64,000 nt of DNA from Streptomyces sp. ISL-1 (GCF_018614585.1 NZ_JAGGOI010000016.1:141449-205448), one strand, 5' to 3'; counted from the stretch's first letter, positions 50,539 to 59,614 are shown. Numbers and translations: made by a program. The notes: a model not told the origin generated them from the sequence alone.

Positions 50539-53073
50539 CTATCCGCGTACCGTCAGCGCGCGGCGAAGGTCGTCGAGTTGGTCGACCAGCTTGCGGCGCA
50601 GCGCCGGGATCATGTCCGCATCACGCAGGCACTCCTCGCCCAGCCGCAGCGACTGCGCGTCCACCGCGTGGAGCGGGAAGGCGTGGCGGCCCGCTGCCTC
50701 CGCGATGGCGGGGCCGCGGCGTGCGGCCAGGGCCACCGAGTCGGAGTAGTAGCGCGAAACGTACTCCCTTACCAGATCGGCCTGTTCGGGCTGCCAGAAG
50801 CCCTGAGCCGTTGCCGTGAAGAGGTAGTTGGACAGCGAGTCGTTGGTGAACAGCCGCTGCCAGGCCGCCGCCTTCGCCTCCGGCGTGGGCAGGGCGGCGC
50901 GGCAGCGGGCCGCACCCTCCTGGCCGGTGGCGCTGCGGTCGCGGGCGAGTTCCGCGGCGATTGCCGCCTCGTCGCTCGCGCCGAGGACCGCGAGGCGGTA
51001 CAGGATGCGCCAGCGCAGTTCCGGGTCGAGCTCCGGGCCGCCGGGCACACTGCCGTCGCCGAGCCACTCCTGGAGCGTCTCCGGCTGGGCGGCGGCGTCG
51101 ATGAAGTGGCGTACGGCTGTCAGGCGCAGGCCGGGGTCGTTGCCGTCCTCGGTGCGGCGCAGCAGGTCGCGGCAGATGACTCTGATCGTGTGAAGGGCGG
51201 CGGGCCGCTCCTCGGCGCAGAGGTAGCGGGCGGCGACCTGGCCGGCGGCGAAGGCGAGGACGCCCTGGACGACGGCGAGGTCCGTTTCGTGCGGGAGGTG
51301 GGTGCGGGCGGCCTCCAGGTAGGCGGTGGGGGTCATGGTCGGGGCGCCGGCGGTCGCCCCCCGGGGAGCGGTGCCGCCGTCGCGGACCATGTCGCGGGCC
51401 GCGTTCCACACGACGGCGCGGGTCAGCGGGTCCGGGATGCCGGAGAGGGAGCGTACGGCCGTGTCCCAGGAGGCGGCGTCCAGGCGGACCTTGGCGTAGC
51501 TGGCGTCGTTTTCGTTGAGGACGACGAGGGCGGGGCGGCGGCCCGGGTGGGTGCTTCCGTTCCCGTTCTGCGGGACGTCCAGTTCGAGTCGGTCGCGCAG
51601 CACGAGCCGGCCGGCGGCCACCGGGTCGGGGTCGTACGCGCCGACGGCGATGCGGTGCGGGCGGCTGCCGTCGCGGGCGACCCGCAGCGCCCAGGTGCCG
51701 TTGGACTCGGTGATCGTCGGCGTGAGGGTGTCGACGCCCGTCGTGCGCAGCCAGGACTCCGCCCAGCCGTGCACATCGCGGTCGGTGGCCTGCGCGAGGG
51801 AGTCGATGAAGTCGGCGAGCGTGGCGTTGGCGAACTTGTGCCGGGCGATGTGGGTGTTGATCCCGGCGAGGAAGTCCTTCTCGCCCAGCCAGGTGACCAG
51901 CTGGCGCAGGGCGGACGCGCCCTTGGCGTACGAGATGCCGTCGAAGTTGAGCATCGCCGACGCGGTGTCGGGCACGGCGTCGGGGTCCGGCGCGACGGGG
52001 TGGGTGGAGGGCCGCTGGTCTGCGTCGTAGCCCCAGGACTTGCGGCCGATCGCGAAGTCCACCCAGGTGTCGGTGAAGCGGGTGGCCTCGGTGAGGGTCT
52101 GGTAGCCCATGTACTCGGCGAAGGACTCGTTCAGCCAGATGTCGTCCCACCACTTGAGTGTGACGAGGTCGCCGAACCACATGTGGGCCATCTCGTGGGC
52201 GATGACCATGGCGCGGGTCTGCCGCTCGGTGTCGGTGACGGCGGAGCGGTAGATGAAGTCGTCGCGGAAGGTGACCAGGCCCGGGTTCTCCATCGCCCCG
52301 GCGTTGAACTCGGGCACGAAGGCCTGGTCGTACGAGTCGAAGGGGTAGGGCTCCTCGAACTTCTCGTGGTACCGGTCGTAGCACTGGCGCGTGATCTCGA
52401 GGATCTCGTCGGCGTCCGCGTCGAGGTGGGGTGCGAGCGAGCGGCGGCAATGTATGCCGAAGGGGAGCCCGGCGTGCTCGGTGGTCACGGAGTGCCAGGG
52501 GCCGGCGGCGACGGCCACGAAGTAGGTGGCGAGCGGTGGGGTCTCCGCGCAGGTCCAGCGGCCGTCGCCGTCGGGGGTGGCGACGCCGTTGCCGAGGACG
52601 GTCCAGCCCTCGGGCGCCGTGACGGAGAGGTCGAAGACGGCCTTGAGGTCGGGCTGGTCGAAGGCGGCGAAGACGCGCTGGACGTCCTCCATGAAGAGCT
52701 GGGTGTAGACGTACGTCTCGCCGTCGGTGGGGTCGGTGAAGCGGTGCATGCCTTCACCGGTGCGGGAGTAGTGCATGTCCGCCTCGACGCGCAGCTCGTG
52801 TTCCCCGGCGCTCAGGCCGCTGAGCGCGAGCCGGTTGTCGACGAGTGACTCCGGGTCGATGGGCTGTCCGTCGAGGGTGACGGAGCGCAGCACGGCGGGC
52901 TTGAGCTCGACGAAGGTGTCCCCGGCCGCGCGCGCGATGAACTGGATGACGGTTCGGGAGTCGAAGGTCTCCTCCCCGCCGGTGAGATCGAGCTCGATCG
53001 TGTACCGGTGGACATCGAGGAGCTGGGCTCGGGTCTGCGCTTCGTCGCGCGTCAGTACGGGCATGGGAGCCAT
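50539..53073 (-). CDS. pepN: Aminopeptidase N (family M1)
   Basis: Cytosolic zinc aminopeptidase that removes N-terminal residues from peptides. 844 residues, as in other actinobacteria. Substrate-anchoring GAMEN (about 261), zinc site HEMAHMWFGDLVTLKWWDDI with the third ligand in WLNESFAEY (about 292-318), catalytic Tyr region, and the ERAP1-like helical C-terminal domain. ATG 53073 is used here; ATG 53064 (M-P-V-L-T-R) is equally possible as neither has a good ribosome binding site. Stands alone between the siderophore-like pair and chorismate mutase. Confidence 0.97.
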   Translation of the reverse strand: MAPMPVLTRDEAQTRAQLLDVHRYTIELDLTGGEETFDSRTVIQFIARAAGDTFVELKPAVLRSVTLDGQPIDPESLVDNRLALSGLSAGEHELRVEADMHYSRTGEGMHRFTDPTDGETYVYTQLFMEDVQRVFAAFDQPDLKAVFDLSVTAPEGWTVLGNGVATPDGDGRWTCAETPPLATYFVAVAAGPWHSVTTEHAGLPFGIHCRRSLAPHLDADADEILEITRQCYDRYHEKFEEPYPFDSYDQAFVPEFNAGAMENPGLVTFRDDFIYRSAVTDTERQTRAMVIAHEMAHMWFGDLVTLKWWDDIWLNESFAEYMGYQTLTEATRFTDTWVDFAIGRKSWGYDADQRPSTHPVAPDPDAVPDTASAMLNFDGISYAKGASALRQLVTWLGEKDFLAGINTHIARHKFANATLADFIDSLAQATDRDVHGWAESWLRTTGVDTLTPTITESNGTWALRVARDGSRPHRIAVGAYDPDPVAAGRLVLRDRLELDVPQNGNGSTHPGRRPALVVLNENDASYAKVRLDAASWDTAVRSLSGIPDPLTRAVVWNAARDMVRDGGTAPRGATAGAPTMTPTAYLEAARTHLPHETDLAVVQGVLAFAAGQVAARYLCAEERPAALHTIRVICRDLLRRTEDGNDPGLRLTAVRHFIDAAAQPETLQEWLGDGSVPGGPELDPELRWRILYRLAVLGASDEAAIAAELARDRSATGQEGAARCRAALPTPEAKAAAWQRLFTNDSLSNYLFTATAQGFWQPEQADLVREYVSRYYSDSVALAARRGPAIAEAAGRHAFPLHAVDAQSLRLGEECLRDADMIPALRRKLVDQLDDLRRALTVRG

Positions 53074-53148
53074 GCTGCCTGATGGCCCCTGTCCTGCACA
53101 CGGGGGTATCGATTGTGCTCTCGGCGCACAGAGCGGCGGCGGGGGACC

Positions 53149-53610
53149 TCAGGCGTCGGGCGATGCCTTCGGGTCGGTGCTCGCGGCGGTGTTCGTGGCC
53201 GTGTCCGGGGCGGTGTCCGGGGCGGTGTCCGTGGCCGTGTCCGGGGCGGTGTTCGTGGCCGTGTTCGCGGTGGTCCGGTCGGTCTGCGGGCTGTCCGTCG
53301 GGCTCGCCGCGATTGTCTCGTGGTGGCGGATGACCTCGGCGATGATGAAGTTCAGCAGTTTCTCCGCGAAGGCGGGGTCGAGCTTCGCGCTCTCCGCGAG
53401 CTGCCGCAGCCGCTCGATCTGGCGGGACTCACGGTCCGGGTCGGCGGGCGGCAGATGGTGCTGTGCCTTGAGGTGACCGACCTGCTGGGTGCACTTGAAA
53501 CGCTCGGCGAGCATATGGACGACTGCCGCGTCGATGTTGTCGATGCTTTCGCGCAGACGGTTCAGTTCGGCGCGCACGTTCTCGTCGATGTCCCTCGTGG
53601 TCATGGTCAT
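53149..53610 (-). CDS. Chorismate mutase (AroQ class) with low-complexity tail
   Basis: Converts chorismate to prephenate for phenylalanine and tyrosine. 153 residues; the first 100 form the all-helical AroQ fold with the active-site residues in order: LNRLRESIDNIDAAVVHMLA, ERFKCTQQVGHLKAQHHLPP, DPDRESRQIERLRQLA and NFIIAEVIRHHE. The last 45 residues are Thr/Asp/Ala/Asn repeats (NTAPDTATDTAPDTAPDTAT) encoded by tandem 12-bp units near 53190-53275 and are not part of the fold. Cytosolic, no signal. Confidence 0.93.
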   Translation of the reverse strand: MTMTTRDIDENVRAELNRLRESIDNIDAAVVHMLAERFKCTQQVGHLKAQHHLPPADPDRESRQIERLRQLAESAKLDPAFAEKLLNFIIAEVIRHHETIAASPTDSPQTDRTTANTATNTAPDTATDTAPDTAPDTATNTAASTDPKASPDA

Positions 53611-53967
53611 CGAGCTTACGTCGATGAGGCTGCCCGGCGATCACGTGGTGAGCCTCGGCGGGTGCTCGGGGTCCGGATCTGGGTGCTCCACCCGCCCGGG
53701 ACGGCGAAGCCCTGCCGCTCGCGGAAACGGATGGGGGTGGCGCCGACGCGGCGGGGGCCGGTCGGGCTCGATGTGGCCCCGGTGTATGTGGCGGGCCGGT
53801 GAAGTCGACGAAGCCCAGCCGGGCCGTGGCCCCCGGGGGCCTGAGCGCGCCGGGGACGAACGCGCGGATGGGCAAAGGCCGACGGACAAAGGCCGAAGGC
53901 CGACGGACAAGGGAGGGGCCGGTGTCGGACCAGCGGGACCAGCACCCGCCCCTCCCCCGCTCACGTT
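53611..53967. other. Intergenic region without a recognisable gene
   Basis: 357 bp between chorismate mutase and the trypsin gene. All six frames give only Pro/Arg-rich low-complexity translations. It contains short repeated GACGGACAAAGGCCGA-like units around 53875-53915. The chorismate mutase promoter should be at its left end; I see no clear promoter, riboswitch or terminator. Confidence 0.5.
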
Positions 53968-54735
53968 CTAGAGGCCTGCCGCCGCGGACTTGATGGCGGC
54001 GGCGAAGGTGGACACCTCGGTGTACACACCGGGGAGGTTGGGCCGTGCGCAGCCCTCGCCCCAGCTGACGATGCCGACCTGGATCCACGCGTTGTTGTTG
54101 TCCTTGCGGAACATCGGGCCGCCCGAGTCACCCTGGCAGGTGTCGACGCCGCCCTGCGGGAGACCGGCGCAGATCTCCTCCTTGGCGACGAGCGAGGGGT
54201 ACGCCTGCTTGCAGCTGACGTCGGAGACGAAGGGCACCTTCGCCTTGAGGAGGTAGCGCTGCTGACCGCCGCCCTCGCGAGCCGCGCCCCAGCCGGCCAC
54301 GTCGAACGTCCCGTTGTCGAACGCCTTCGTGTCGGCGATCTTCAGTGTCGGCAGGTTGATCGGCTTGGCGAGCTTGATCAGCGCCCAGTCCTTGCCCGTG
54401 CCGTTGTAGCCGGGGGCCTGGAGGACCTTGGTCGACTTCACCTTGATGGCGCTGGGGCTCTGCAGGTCGACGACGCCCGCGGTCGCTGTGATGCTGGTGT
54501 TGTTGCCGGAGCCGCTCACACAGTGGGCGGCCGTCAGCACGATGTCCTGGGCGTAGAGCGCGCCGCCACAGCCCATGGAGAGCCGGACCATGAACGGGAA
54601 TTCGCCCTGGGCGGCGCGGGTCCCGCCGACGACGGGCGGCGTGGCGGCCGAGGCCGATGTGGGCTGGAGGCTGATCGCGGAGAGGACGACGGCGCCGGCC
54701 GCCGCGCATCTCTGGAACATACGCATAAGCTTCAA
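53968..54735 (-). CDS. Secreted trypsin (family S1A)
   Basis: 255 residues. Signal peptide (1-30, ending TSASA), a short propeptide, then the mature start VVGGTRAAQGEFPFMVRLSM. Triad: VLTAAHCVSG (His), KDWALIKLA (Asp), GVDTCQGDSGGPMF (Ser); the Asp at the bottom of the S1 pocket (six residues before the Ser, in GGVDTCQGDSGG) predicts cleavage after Lys or Arg. Six cysteines pair as in Streptomyces griseus trypsin, its likely close relative. Extracellular protein breakdown during growth or development. Monocistronic. Confidence 0.95.
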   Translation of the reverse strand: MKLMRMFQRCAAAGAVVLSAISLQPTSASAATPPVVGGTRAAQGEFPFMVRLSMGCGGALYAQDIVLTAAHCVSGSGNNTSITATAGVVDLQSPSAIKVKSTKVLQAPGYNGTGKDWALIKLAKPINLPTLKIADTKAFDNGTFDVAGWGAAREGGGQQRYLLKAKVPFVSDVSCKQAYPSLVAKEEICAGLPQGGVDTCQGDSGGPMFRKDNNNAWIQVGIVSWGEGCARPNLPGVYTEVSTFAAAIKSAAAGL

Positions 54736-54966
54736 CGGACTGCCTTTCGTGGGGGGTTGAGACTTTCGCTCGCGCCGGATCCACGCAGCATCGTCCGCGC
54801 TGACATGGGCCCGACAAAGCGTGATCCGGATTATGGGGAGTGGATCACCCGCGCCACAAGGAGCACTTTTCGGCCACCGTCACCAGCGGGGATTCGCGGC
54901 CGGACGCCCCGCCGTCCGCCGTAGAGTTGGGTTCGGGCCGACCGTCGTGCATGGGGGTACGGGGAC

Positions 54967-55881
54967 GTGGTGGCGAAGGACAGTGAGGTCGTACACGGCT
55001 TTCCGCACCTCGACACGGTGCGGGCGGCCATCACCGCGCTGCACAGACGACTCTCGCCCGAAGGCCTGCTCTCCTACGCGCCCAGCGTCCTGCCCGCCGA
55101 TGTGGCCTTCGCCGACCATGACGATCTGCACCTGGGCGCACAGCGCGTCGCCCGCGCCCTGGTCCAGCATCTGCGGCTGCCCGAGGCCCGGATGATCGTG
55201 AGCTTCCGCGAGATGCACCACGCCGCCAGCGTCGAACTCACCGCGGGGCCCGAGTACTTCATCGAACTGAACGACCGCTTCCGCACCCACCGCAGGGACA
55301 TCGGCGCCGCCCTCGCCCACGAGATCATGCATGTGCTTCTGCACAGGCTCGACCTGTCCTTCCCCGGCACCCGCGCCAACGAGATCCTCACCGACACCGC
55401 GACCACCTACCTCGGCGCGGGCTGGCTGCTGCTCGACGCGTTCCGGGAGGACAGCCTCTCCAGCCAGAAACTGGGCTACCTCACGCCCGAGGAGTTCGGC
55501 TACGTCCTGGCCAAGCGGGCGATCGCCTTCGACGAGGACCCCTCGCCCTGGTTCACCAGCCCGCAGGGCTACACCGCGTACTCCAAGGGCCGCGCCCAGG
55601 CCCTGCGCGACACCCAGCGGCCGCCGCTGACCACCGCGGGCTGGAGCGGCCGCCACCGCTATGCCAAGGAACGGCGCTACGCCCTGGAGAACCCGGGGCG
55701 GGCCGCATCCGCCCACCACCCGGACGCCGACTCCTCCTCGTACGCCTTCGAGCACGGCCCCGACGGGCTGCGCGTCTCCTTCCCGTGCCCCACCTGCCAC
55801 CAGCGGATCCGGGTGCCCGTACGCGGGCGGGTGCGGGCCCGCTGCGGGCTGTGCCGGACGATTCTCGAATGCGACACCTGA
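54967..55881 (+). CDS. Putative zinc metallopeptidase with C-terminal zinc ribbon
   Basis: 304 residues from GTG 54967. No named family recognised. The zincin motif HEIMH (in IGAALAHEIMHVLLHRLDLS, about 118-122) with a downstream acidic NEILTDTATTYLGAGWLL, in which the Glu or Asp could be the third ligand, marks a metalloprotease-like core. The last 45 residues carry FPCPTCHQRIRVP and ARCGLCRTILEC, a four-cysteine zinc ribbon. No signal or membrane segment, so it acts in the cytosol. A TAGAGT -10 is at 54922. It runs into the ankyrin/HEAT gene with 23 bp between them. Confidence 0.7.
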   Translation: MVAKDSEVVHGFPHLDTVRAAITALHRRLSPEGLLSYAPSVLPADVAFADHDDLHLGAQRVARALVQHLRLPEARMIVSFREMHHAASVELTAGPEYFIELNDRFRTHRRDIGAALAHEIMHVLLHRLDLSFPGTRANEILTDTATTYLGAGWLLLDAFREDSLSSQKLGYLTPEEFGYVLAKRAIAFDEDPSPWFTSPQGYTAYSKGRAQALRDTQRPPLTTAGWSGRHRYAKERRYALENPGRAASAHHPDADSSSYAFEHGPDGLRVSFPCPTCHQRIRVPVRGRVRARCGLCRTILECDT

Positions 55882-55892
55882 CCGAACTTCCG

Positions 55893-55898
55893 TACGCT
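55893..55898 (+). promoter_or_regulatory. Possible -10 for a leaderless ankyrin/HEAT transcript
   Basis: TACGCT ends seven bases before the ATG at 55905, and there is no ribosome binding site between, which fits a leaderless start. A weak -35 (TGCGAC, 55870-55875) is at the right distance. The gene could equally be read through from the metallopeptidase gene. Confidence 0.35.
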
Positions 55899-55904
55899 CG
55901 AAAC

Positions 55905-57527
55905 ATGACGAAAGAGCCGGCGGCGGACGCCCGCGCACTGTTCGAGGCGGTGCACAGCGGCGCGGACGATGCCGTCGTCGGGCTGCTCCGGGCCGGGGTC
56001 CCCGCAGATGTGACCGATGAGAGCGGGCAGACCCCGCTCTATCTGGCGGCAGTGAGCGACGAAGTCGGGATCGTCCGGGTGCTGCTGGCCGCGGGCGCCG
56101 ATCCCGGGCGCGCCAGCGGCCCCGAGAGCGGGGATCTGCCGCTGTGCGGGGCCTCGGTCGGCGGGCACACCGAGGTGGTACGAGCGCTGCTCGCCGCAGG
56201 CGCACCGCCCGACCAGCAGGAGGCGTACGGCTTCACGGCGCTGCGGTGGGCGGTGACGCAGGGCCACGCCGCGACCGCCTGCGCGCTGCTGGAGTACGGC
56301 GCCGACCCGGACCTGCCGGGCCCGGGCGGCGAGCAGCCGCTGGTGCTGGCCGCCCGCCGCGGCTCCCCGTCGACGGTGCGGGCTCTTCTGCGCCACGGCG
56401 CCGCCGCGAAGGATGCGGCACTGGCGGAGGCCCGGCAGTGGCTCGCACTGGATGTGGAGCGGGAACTGAGCGAGGGGCTGCTCCGTACGTTCGCGAAGGA
56501 CGACGGGTACGAGGCGGTGACGCGCCGGATCGAGGAGGACGGCGGGGTGACCGTCGTCGTCGAGCTGCTGCGGGACGGCATGCTGTTCGCGGGCAATGAG
56601 CAGCAGACCGGCCACGCGGCGATCGTGACGCTGCTCGAAGCGGATTCGGGGGTCCGGACGCCGTACGCGGAGCTCGCCGAGAGGGCCCTGAGCTGCGGGA
56701 ACCCCGAGCAGGACGACTGGATCGAGTCGGTGCTGGCGCTGTGGGGCCGCGGCGACGAGGAGACCTTCCAGGCGGCGGCCGCGTGGTGCGCGAGCGACGA
56801 CCCGATGCGGCAGGCGTTCGCGGCGGATGTGCTGGCGCAACTGGGCTTCGCGAGCCCGGGGTCCGGTTCCGGTTCTGGTTCTGGTTCCGGTTCTGGTTAT
56901 GCGTCGGGATCGGCGTCGGGTTCGCGTTCGGGGGCGGACGCGACGGCTCTGGGCGAGGGGGCCGGACAGGACCCCCGGCGGCCGTTCGCCGCCCGCGCGC
57001 TGCCCCTGCTGCGCGAGCTGTCCCGCGAGGCGCGGGAGCCCGAGCTGATCCAGGCGGTCGTGCTCGGGCTCGGGCACCACGGGGACGCGGCCGCGCTTCC
57101 GGAGATCCTGCGGCATGCCGGCCACCCGGACGCGGAGGTGCGCAACCAGGTGGCGCTCGCCCTGTTCGGGCTTGTGCCGGGCGACCACGCGGAGGGCATC
57201 GAGGCGCTGATCACGCTGAGCCGGGACGCGGACGCCCATGTCCGGGACTGGGCGACCACGGCGCTCGCGGACGTGGACGCCGATACGCCCGAGATACGCG
57301 AGGCGCTGGCGGCTCGGCTCGACGACCGCGATGTGGAAACCGCGGCGGAGGCGGCCCGGGGCCTGGCGATACGTCAGGATCCGCGGGCCGCACCGGCGTT
57401 GGCGCGGATTCTCGCGAACGGGGACTCGGGTGGGTACGCCCGCCACACGGCAGCGGATGCCGTACGCCACGTACACGACGAGAGGCTCAGACGGCGCCTC
57501 GAACAAACCTTGCCGCGCCACCGCTGA
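55905..57527 (+). CDS. Ankyrin-repeat and HEAT-repeat protein
   Basis: 540 residues from ATG 55905. Four ankyrin repeats fill about residues 10-175 (GQTPLYLAAVSDEVGIVRVL, GHTEVVRALLAAGAPPDQQE, GFTALRWAVTQGHAATACAL, GEQPLVLAARRGSPSTVRAL). A helical middle leads to a Gly/Ser linker (about 320-346) encoded by GGTTCT-like hexamers, and then HEAT repeats (about 362-535; PELIQAVVLGLGHHGDAAAL, EVRNQVALALFGLVPGD, AHVRDWATTALADVDAD). It is built wholly from protein-binding repeats and should be a scaffold. No catalytic motif, signal or membrane segment. Confidence 0.9.
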   Translation: MTKEPAADARALFEAVHSGADDAVVGLLRAGVPADVTDESGQTPLYLAAVSDEVGIVRVLLAAGADPGRASGPESGDLPLCGASVGGHTEVVRALLAAGAPPDQQEAYGFTALRWAVTQGHAATACALLEYGADPDLPGPGGEQPLVLAARRGSPSTVRALLRHGAAAKDAALAEARQWLALDVERELSEGLLRTFAKDDGYEAVTRRIEEDGGVTVVVELLRDGMLFAGNEQQTGHAAIVTLLEADSGVRTPYAELAERALSCGNPEQDDWIESVLALWGRGDEETFQAAAAWCASDDPMRQAFAADVLAQLGFASPGSGSGSGSGSGSGYASGSASGSRSGADATALGEGAGQDPRRPFAARALPLLRELSREAREPELIQAVVLGLGHHGDAAALPEILRHAGHPDAEVRNQVALALFGLVPGDHAEGIEALITLSRDADAHVRDWATTALADVDADTPEIREALAARLDDRDVETAAEAARGLAIRQDPRAAPALARILANGDSGGYARHTAADAVRHVHDERLRRRLEQTLPRHR

Positions 57528-57725
57528 CCCGACAGGCACAGCGTCAGCCACCCGGGGCAGGGCGCGAACAGAGCCGCGCGCTGCCGTCGGCCGCCCAAGG
57601 GGGCGCAGCCTCGACCGAGCCCAGGCCCGACCGAACAGAACTCGCACGCTGCCGCCGATCCAAGAGCCCCGCAGCCTCGACCCGACCCACGGCACGGCGC
57701 GAACAGCGCCCGCGCGCCGGCGCCT

Positions 57726-58112
57726 TCAGAGAAACCGGAGCGCGCCGGGCGCCCGCTCCTCCATGGTCTGAACCAGCCAGTCGAACACGGTCGTGCCGAG
57801 GCCGGCCTTCGCCCGTTCCAACTGCTCTTCGACCGCGGCCCTGTTCTGCGGGTGGACCCGTCCGAGCCGCAGCTGAAGCTGTCGTACGGTCTCGTCCTGC
57901 CCCAGCGCCCGGCGGGAGGCTTCGTGGTCGCGCCACTCGAAGGCGAAGTCGCCGTCGTCCGGCGTCCCGAAGCCGCCGCTGAGGCAGTCGGCGAAGGAGT
58001 CGAGGTTGCGGCCGAAGTATCCGCCCGGCCCGTTCACGGCTTCGCCGATCACCCGCCAGAAGCTGTCCAGGCCGGTGACCTCCGCCCCGTCGATCACATA
58101 GGTCCTGGTCAC
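57726..58112 (-). CDS. Barstar family ribonuclease inhibitor
   Basis: 128 residues. The barstar fold is shown by YVIDGAEVTGLDSFWRVIGE and GYFGRNLDSFADCLSGGFG, the helix and acidic loop that plug the active site of microbial RNases, then FAFEWRDHEASRRALG. It should neutralise, inside the cell, the secreted guanyl-specific ribonuclease encoded just upstream (18 bp between the genes), as barstar does for barnase and RNase Sa inhibitors do for RNase Sa. An acidic patch (Asp/Glu) around the second helix is present. Confidence 0.9.
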   Translation of the reverse strand: MTRTYVIDGAEVTGLDSFWRVIGEAVNGPGGYFGRNLDSFADCLSGGFGTPDDGDFAFEWRDHEASRRALGQDETVRQLQLRLGRVHPQNRAAVEEQLERAKAGLGTTVFDWLVQTMEERAPGALRFL

Positions 58113-58130
58113 GGGGCGGAGGATACCGGC

Positions 58131-58520
58131 TCAGCAGCTGTGGTCGACGAGGTCGAACGAGGCGTAGTGATCGGCGGTGTAGTAGTCCTCCTGGGCCGAG
58201 TCGCCCGTGACGACGCGTCGGGCGCCGCGGTTGGAGGAGCCCGGGGTCTTGACGGTGTACTCGTGGTAGTAGCCGGTCGAGTGCGAAGGCAGGACGCCCT
58301 CACGGTTCTGGAAGACCGTGCCGTCCTGGGGGTACGGGAACGGCCCGTCCGACTCGATCAGGTCGAGCGTGTCGTGCGCCTGGGAGGGGAGGTCGGAGTA
58401 GCAGATGTCACCGACTGCGGCCGCGGCCGTGGGGGTGGCCGTTGCCTGACCGCCGATGAGGAGAGTCGAGACAAGGGCGGCGATGCCACCGAGGGTGGCG
58501 ATTCGTGGGGGGATTCGCAT
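58131..58520 (-). CDS. Secreted guanyl-specific ribonuclease (RNase Sa-like, T1 family)
   Basis: 129 residues from ATG 58520 (ATG 58529 possible). Signal peptide (about 1-33), then a mature domain of about 95 residues closely like RNase Sa: GDICYSDLPSQAHDTLDLIE, SDGPFPYPQDGTVFQNREGV, YYHEYTVKTPG, RGARRVVTGDSAQEDYYTAD and HYASFDLVDHSC. The catalytic Glu (in YYHEY), Arg (in RGARR) and His (in DHYASF) and the two cysteines of the single disulfide are all kept. It cuts RNA after guanosine outside the cell. Operon partner of the barstar gene; a perfect TTGACCGGTCAA palindrome is just upstream. Confidence 0.95.
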   Translation of the reverse strand: MRIPPRIATLGGIAALVSTLLIGGQATATPTAAAAVGDICYSDLPSQAHDTLDLIESDGPFPYPQDGTVFQNREGVLPSHSTGYYHEYTVKTPGSSNRGARRVVTGDSAQEDYYTADHYASFDLVDHSC

Positions 58521-58544
58521 ACGCACCATTGATGCGCGTAGAAC

Positions 58545-58556
58545 TTGACCGGTCAA
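58545..58556. promoter_or_regulatory. TTGACCGGTCAA palindrome upstream of the ribonuclease gene
   Basis: A perfect 12-bp palindrome 25 bp before the start codon, next to a TTGACG that could be a -35 on the minus strand. Its position overlaps the presumed promoter, as an operator would. Confidence 0.4.
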
Positions 58557-58635
58557 CGTCAACTGCGTTGAATTTCCCGGGAGTTAACCGGGTTCCTGGC
58601 GAGCGTCGCAAGACCTTCACCTGTCGTACGCGCGG

Positions 58636-59613
58636 CTATCGCACGCCGTACACAGGCTGCGGCGGCTCCGCCTCGGCCAGCAGCTTCAGCGCCGCGACGC
58701 CCGCCTCGGCGGGGGTCCAGCGTGTGCCCTTGTCGGCGGTGGGTCCCGGCCGCCAGCCCTCCATGACGGTGATGCGGCCGCCCTCGGCCTCGAAGACGCG
58801 ACCGGTGATTCCGGCGCTGCCGGCCGAGCCGAGCCAGACGACGAGCGGCGAGACGTCTTCGGGCAGGGCGGCGAGTCCGGCGAAGGCCGCCTCGGTCATA
58901 CGCGTACGGGCCGCGGGCGCGATGGCGTTGACCTGGACTCCGTACCGGCCCATCTCGGCCGATGCGACCAGCGTGAGGCTGATGATCCCCGCCTTGGCCG
59001 CGGCGTAGTTGCCCTGGCCGACGCTGCCCAACAGGCCTGCGCCCGAGGTGGTGTTGACGACCCGGGCCGCCACCGGCCGTCCCGCCTTGGCCTCGGCACG
59101 CCAGTGCGCGGCGGCATGCCTGAGTGGCAGGAAGTGGCCCTTCACATGCACCCGCATCACAGCGTCCCAGTCGTCCTCGTCGAGGTTGACGAGCATGCGG
59201 TCGCGCAGAAAGCCCGCGTTGTTGACCAGAGTGTCGAGCCGTCCGTACGTCTCCAGCGCGGCGGCGACAAGCGACGCAGCGCCATCGGTCGTCGCGATGT
59301 CGCCGCCGTGCGCCACGGCTTCGCCGCCCGCCGCTCTGATCTCGTCGACGACCAGCTGAGCGGGTCCGCTCGGTCCGCCGGGCCCGTTCAGGTGCCGACC
59401 TCGGTCCCGGTTCCCGTCCAGGGATCGATCCAGCCCACCGTCCAGGCCGACACCCAAGTCGTTGACGACGACCTTCGCCCCCTCGGCGGCGAAGGCGAGC
59501 GCATGCGCCCGCCCCAGACCGCGTCCGGCGCCGGTGACAATGACGACACGCCCCTCGCACATGTTCCTGCCCGGGGTGCGGGAGTCACCCCCCGGGACGG
59601 CACAGTCGGCCAT
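58636..59613 (-). CDS. Short-chain dehydrogenase/reductase (first of two, Rv3548c-like)
   Basis: 325 residues from ATG 59613, with AAGGAG upstream; the extra in-frame codons before it are the antisense-like end of the neighbour. VIVTGAGRGLGRAHALAFAA (NAD(P) motif), DTLVNNAGFLRDRMLVNLDE, VVNTTSGAGLLGSVGQGNYA with the catalytic Ser, and YAAAKAG (Tyr, Lys). A Gly/Asp/Arg-rich insertion (GLDGGLDRSLDGNRDRGR) sits before VVDEIRAAGGEAVAHGGD. The RDRML and long loop resemble hydroxyacyl-CoA dehydrogenases of steroid catabolism. It follows the second SDR with one base between stop and start. Confidence 0.92.
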   Translation of the reverse strand: MADCAVPGGDSRTPGRNMCEGRVVIVTGAGRGLGRAHALAFAAEGAKVVVNDLGVGLDGGLDRSLDGNRDRGRHLNGPGGPSGPAQLVVDEIRAAGGEAVAHGGDIATTDGAASLVAAALETYGRLDTLVNNAGFLRDRMLVNLDEDDWDAVMRVHVKGHFLPLRHAAAHWRAEAKAGRPVAARVVNTTSGAGLLGSVGQGNYAAAKAGIISLTLVASAEMGRYGVQVNAIAPAARTRMTEAAFAGLAALPEDVSPLVVWLGSAGSAGITGRVFEAEGGRITVMEGWRPGPTADKGTRWTPAEAGVAALKLLAEAEPPQPVYGVR

Positions 59614-59614
59614 C

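Noticed and set aside
50491..52848. 785-codon plus-strand frame over pepN
   Set aside because: Val/Gly/Glu-rich shadow of pepN without any motif.
53616..53964. Small genes in the gap between chorismate mutase and the trypsin
   Set aside because: All frames give Pro/Arg/Gly low complexity with no start signal.
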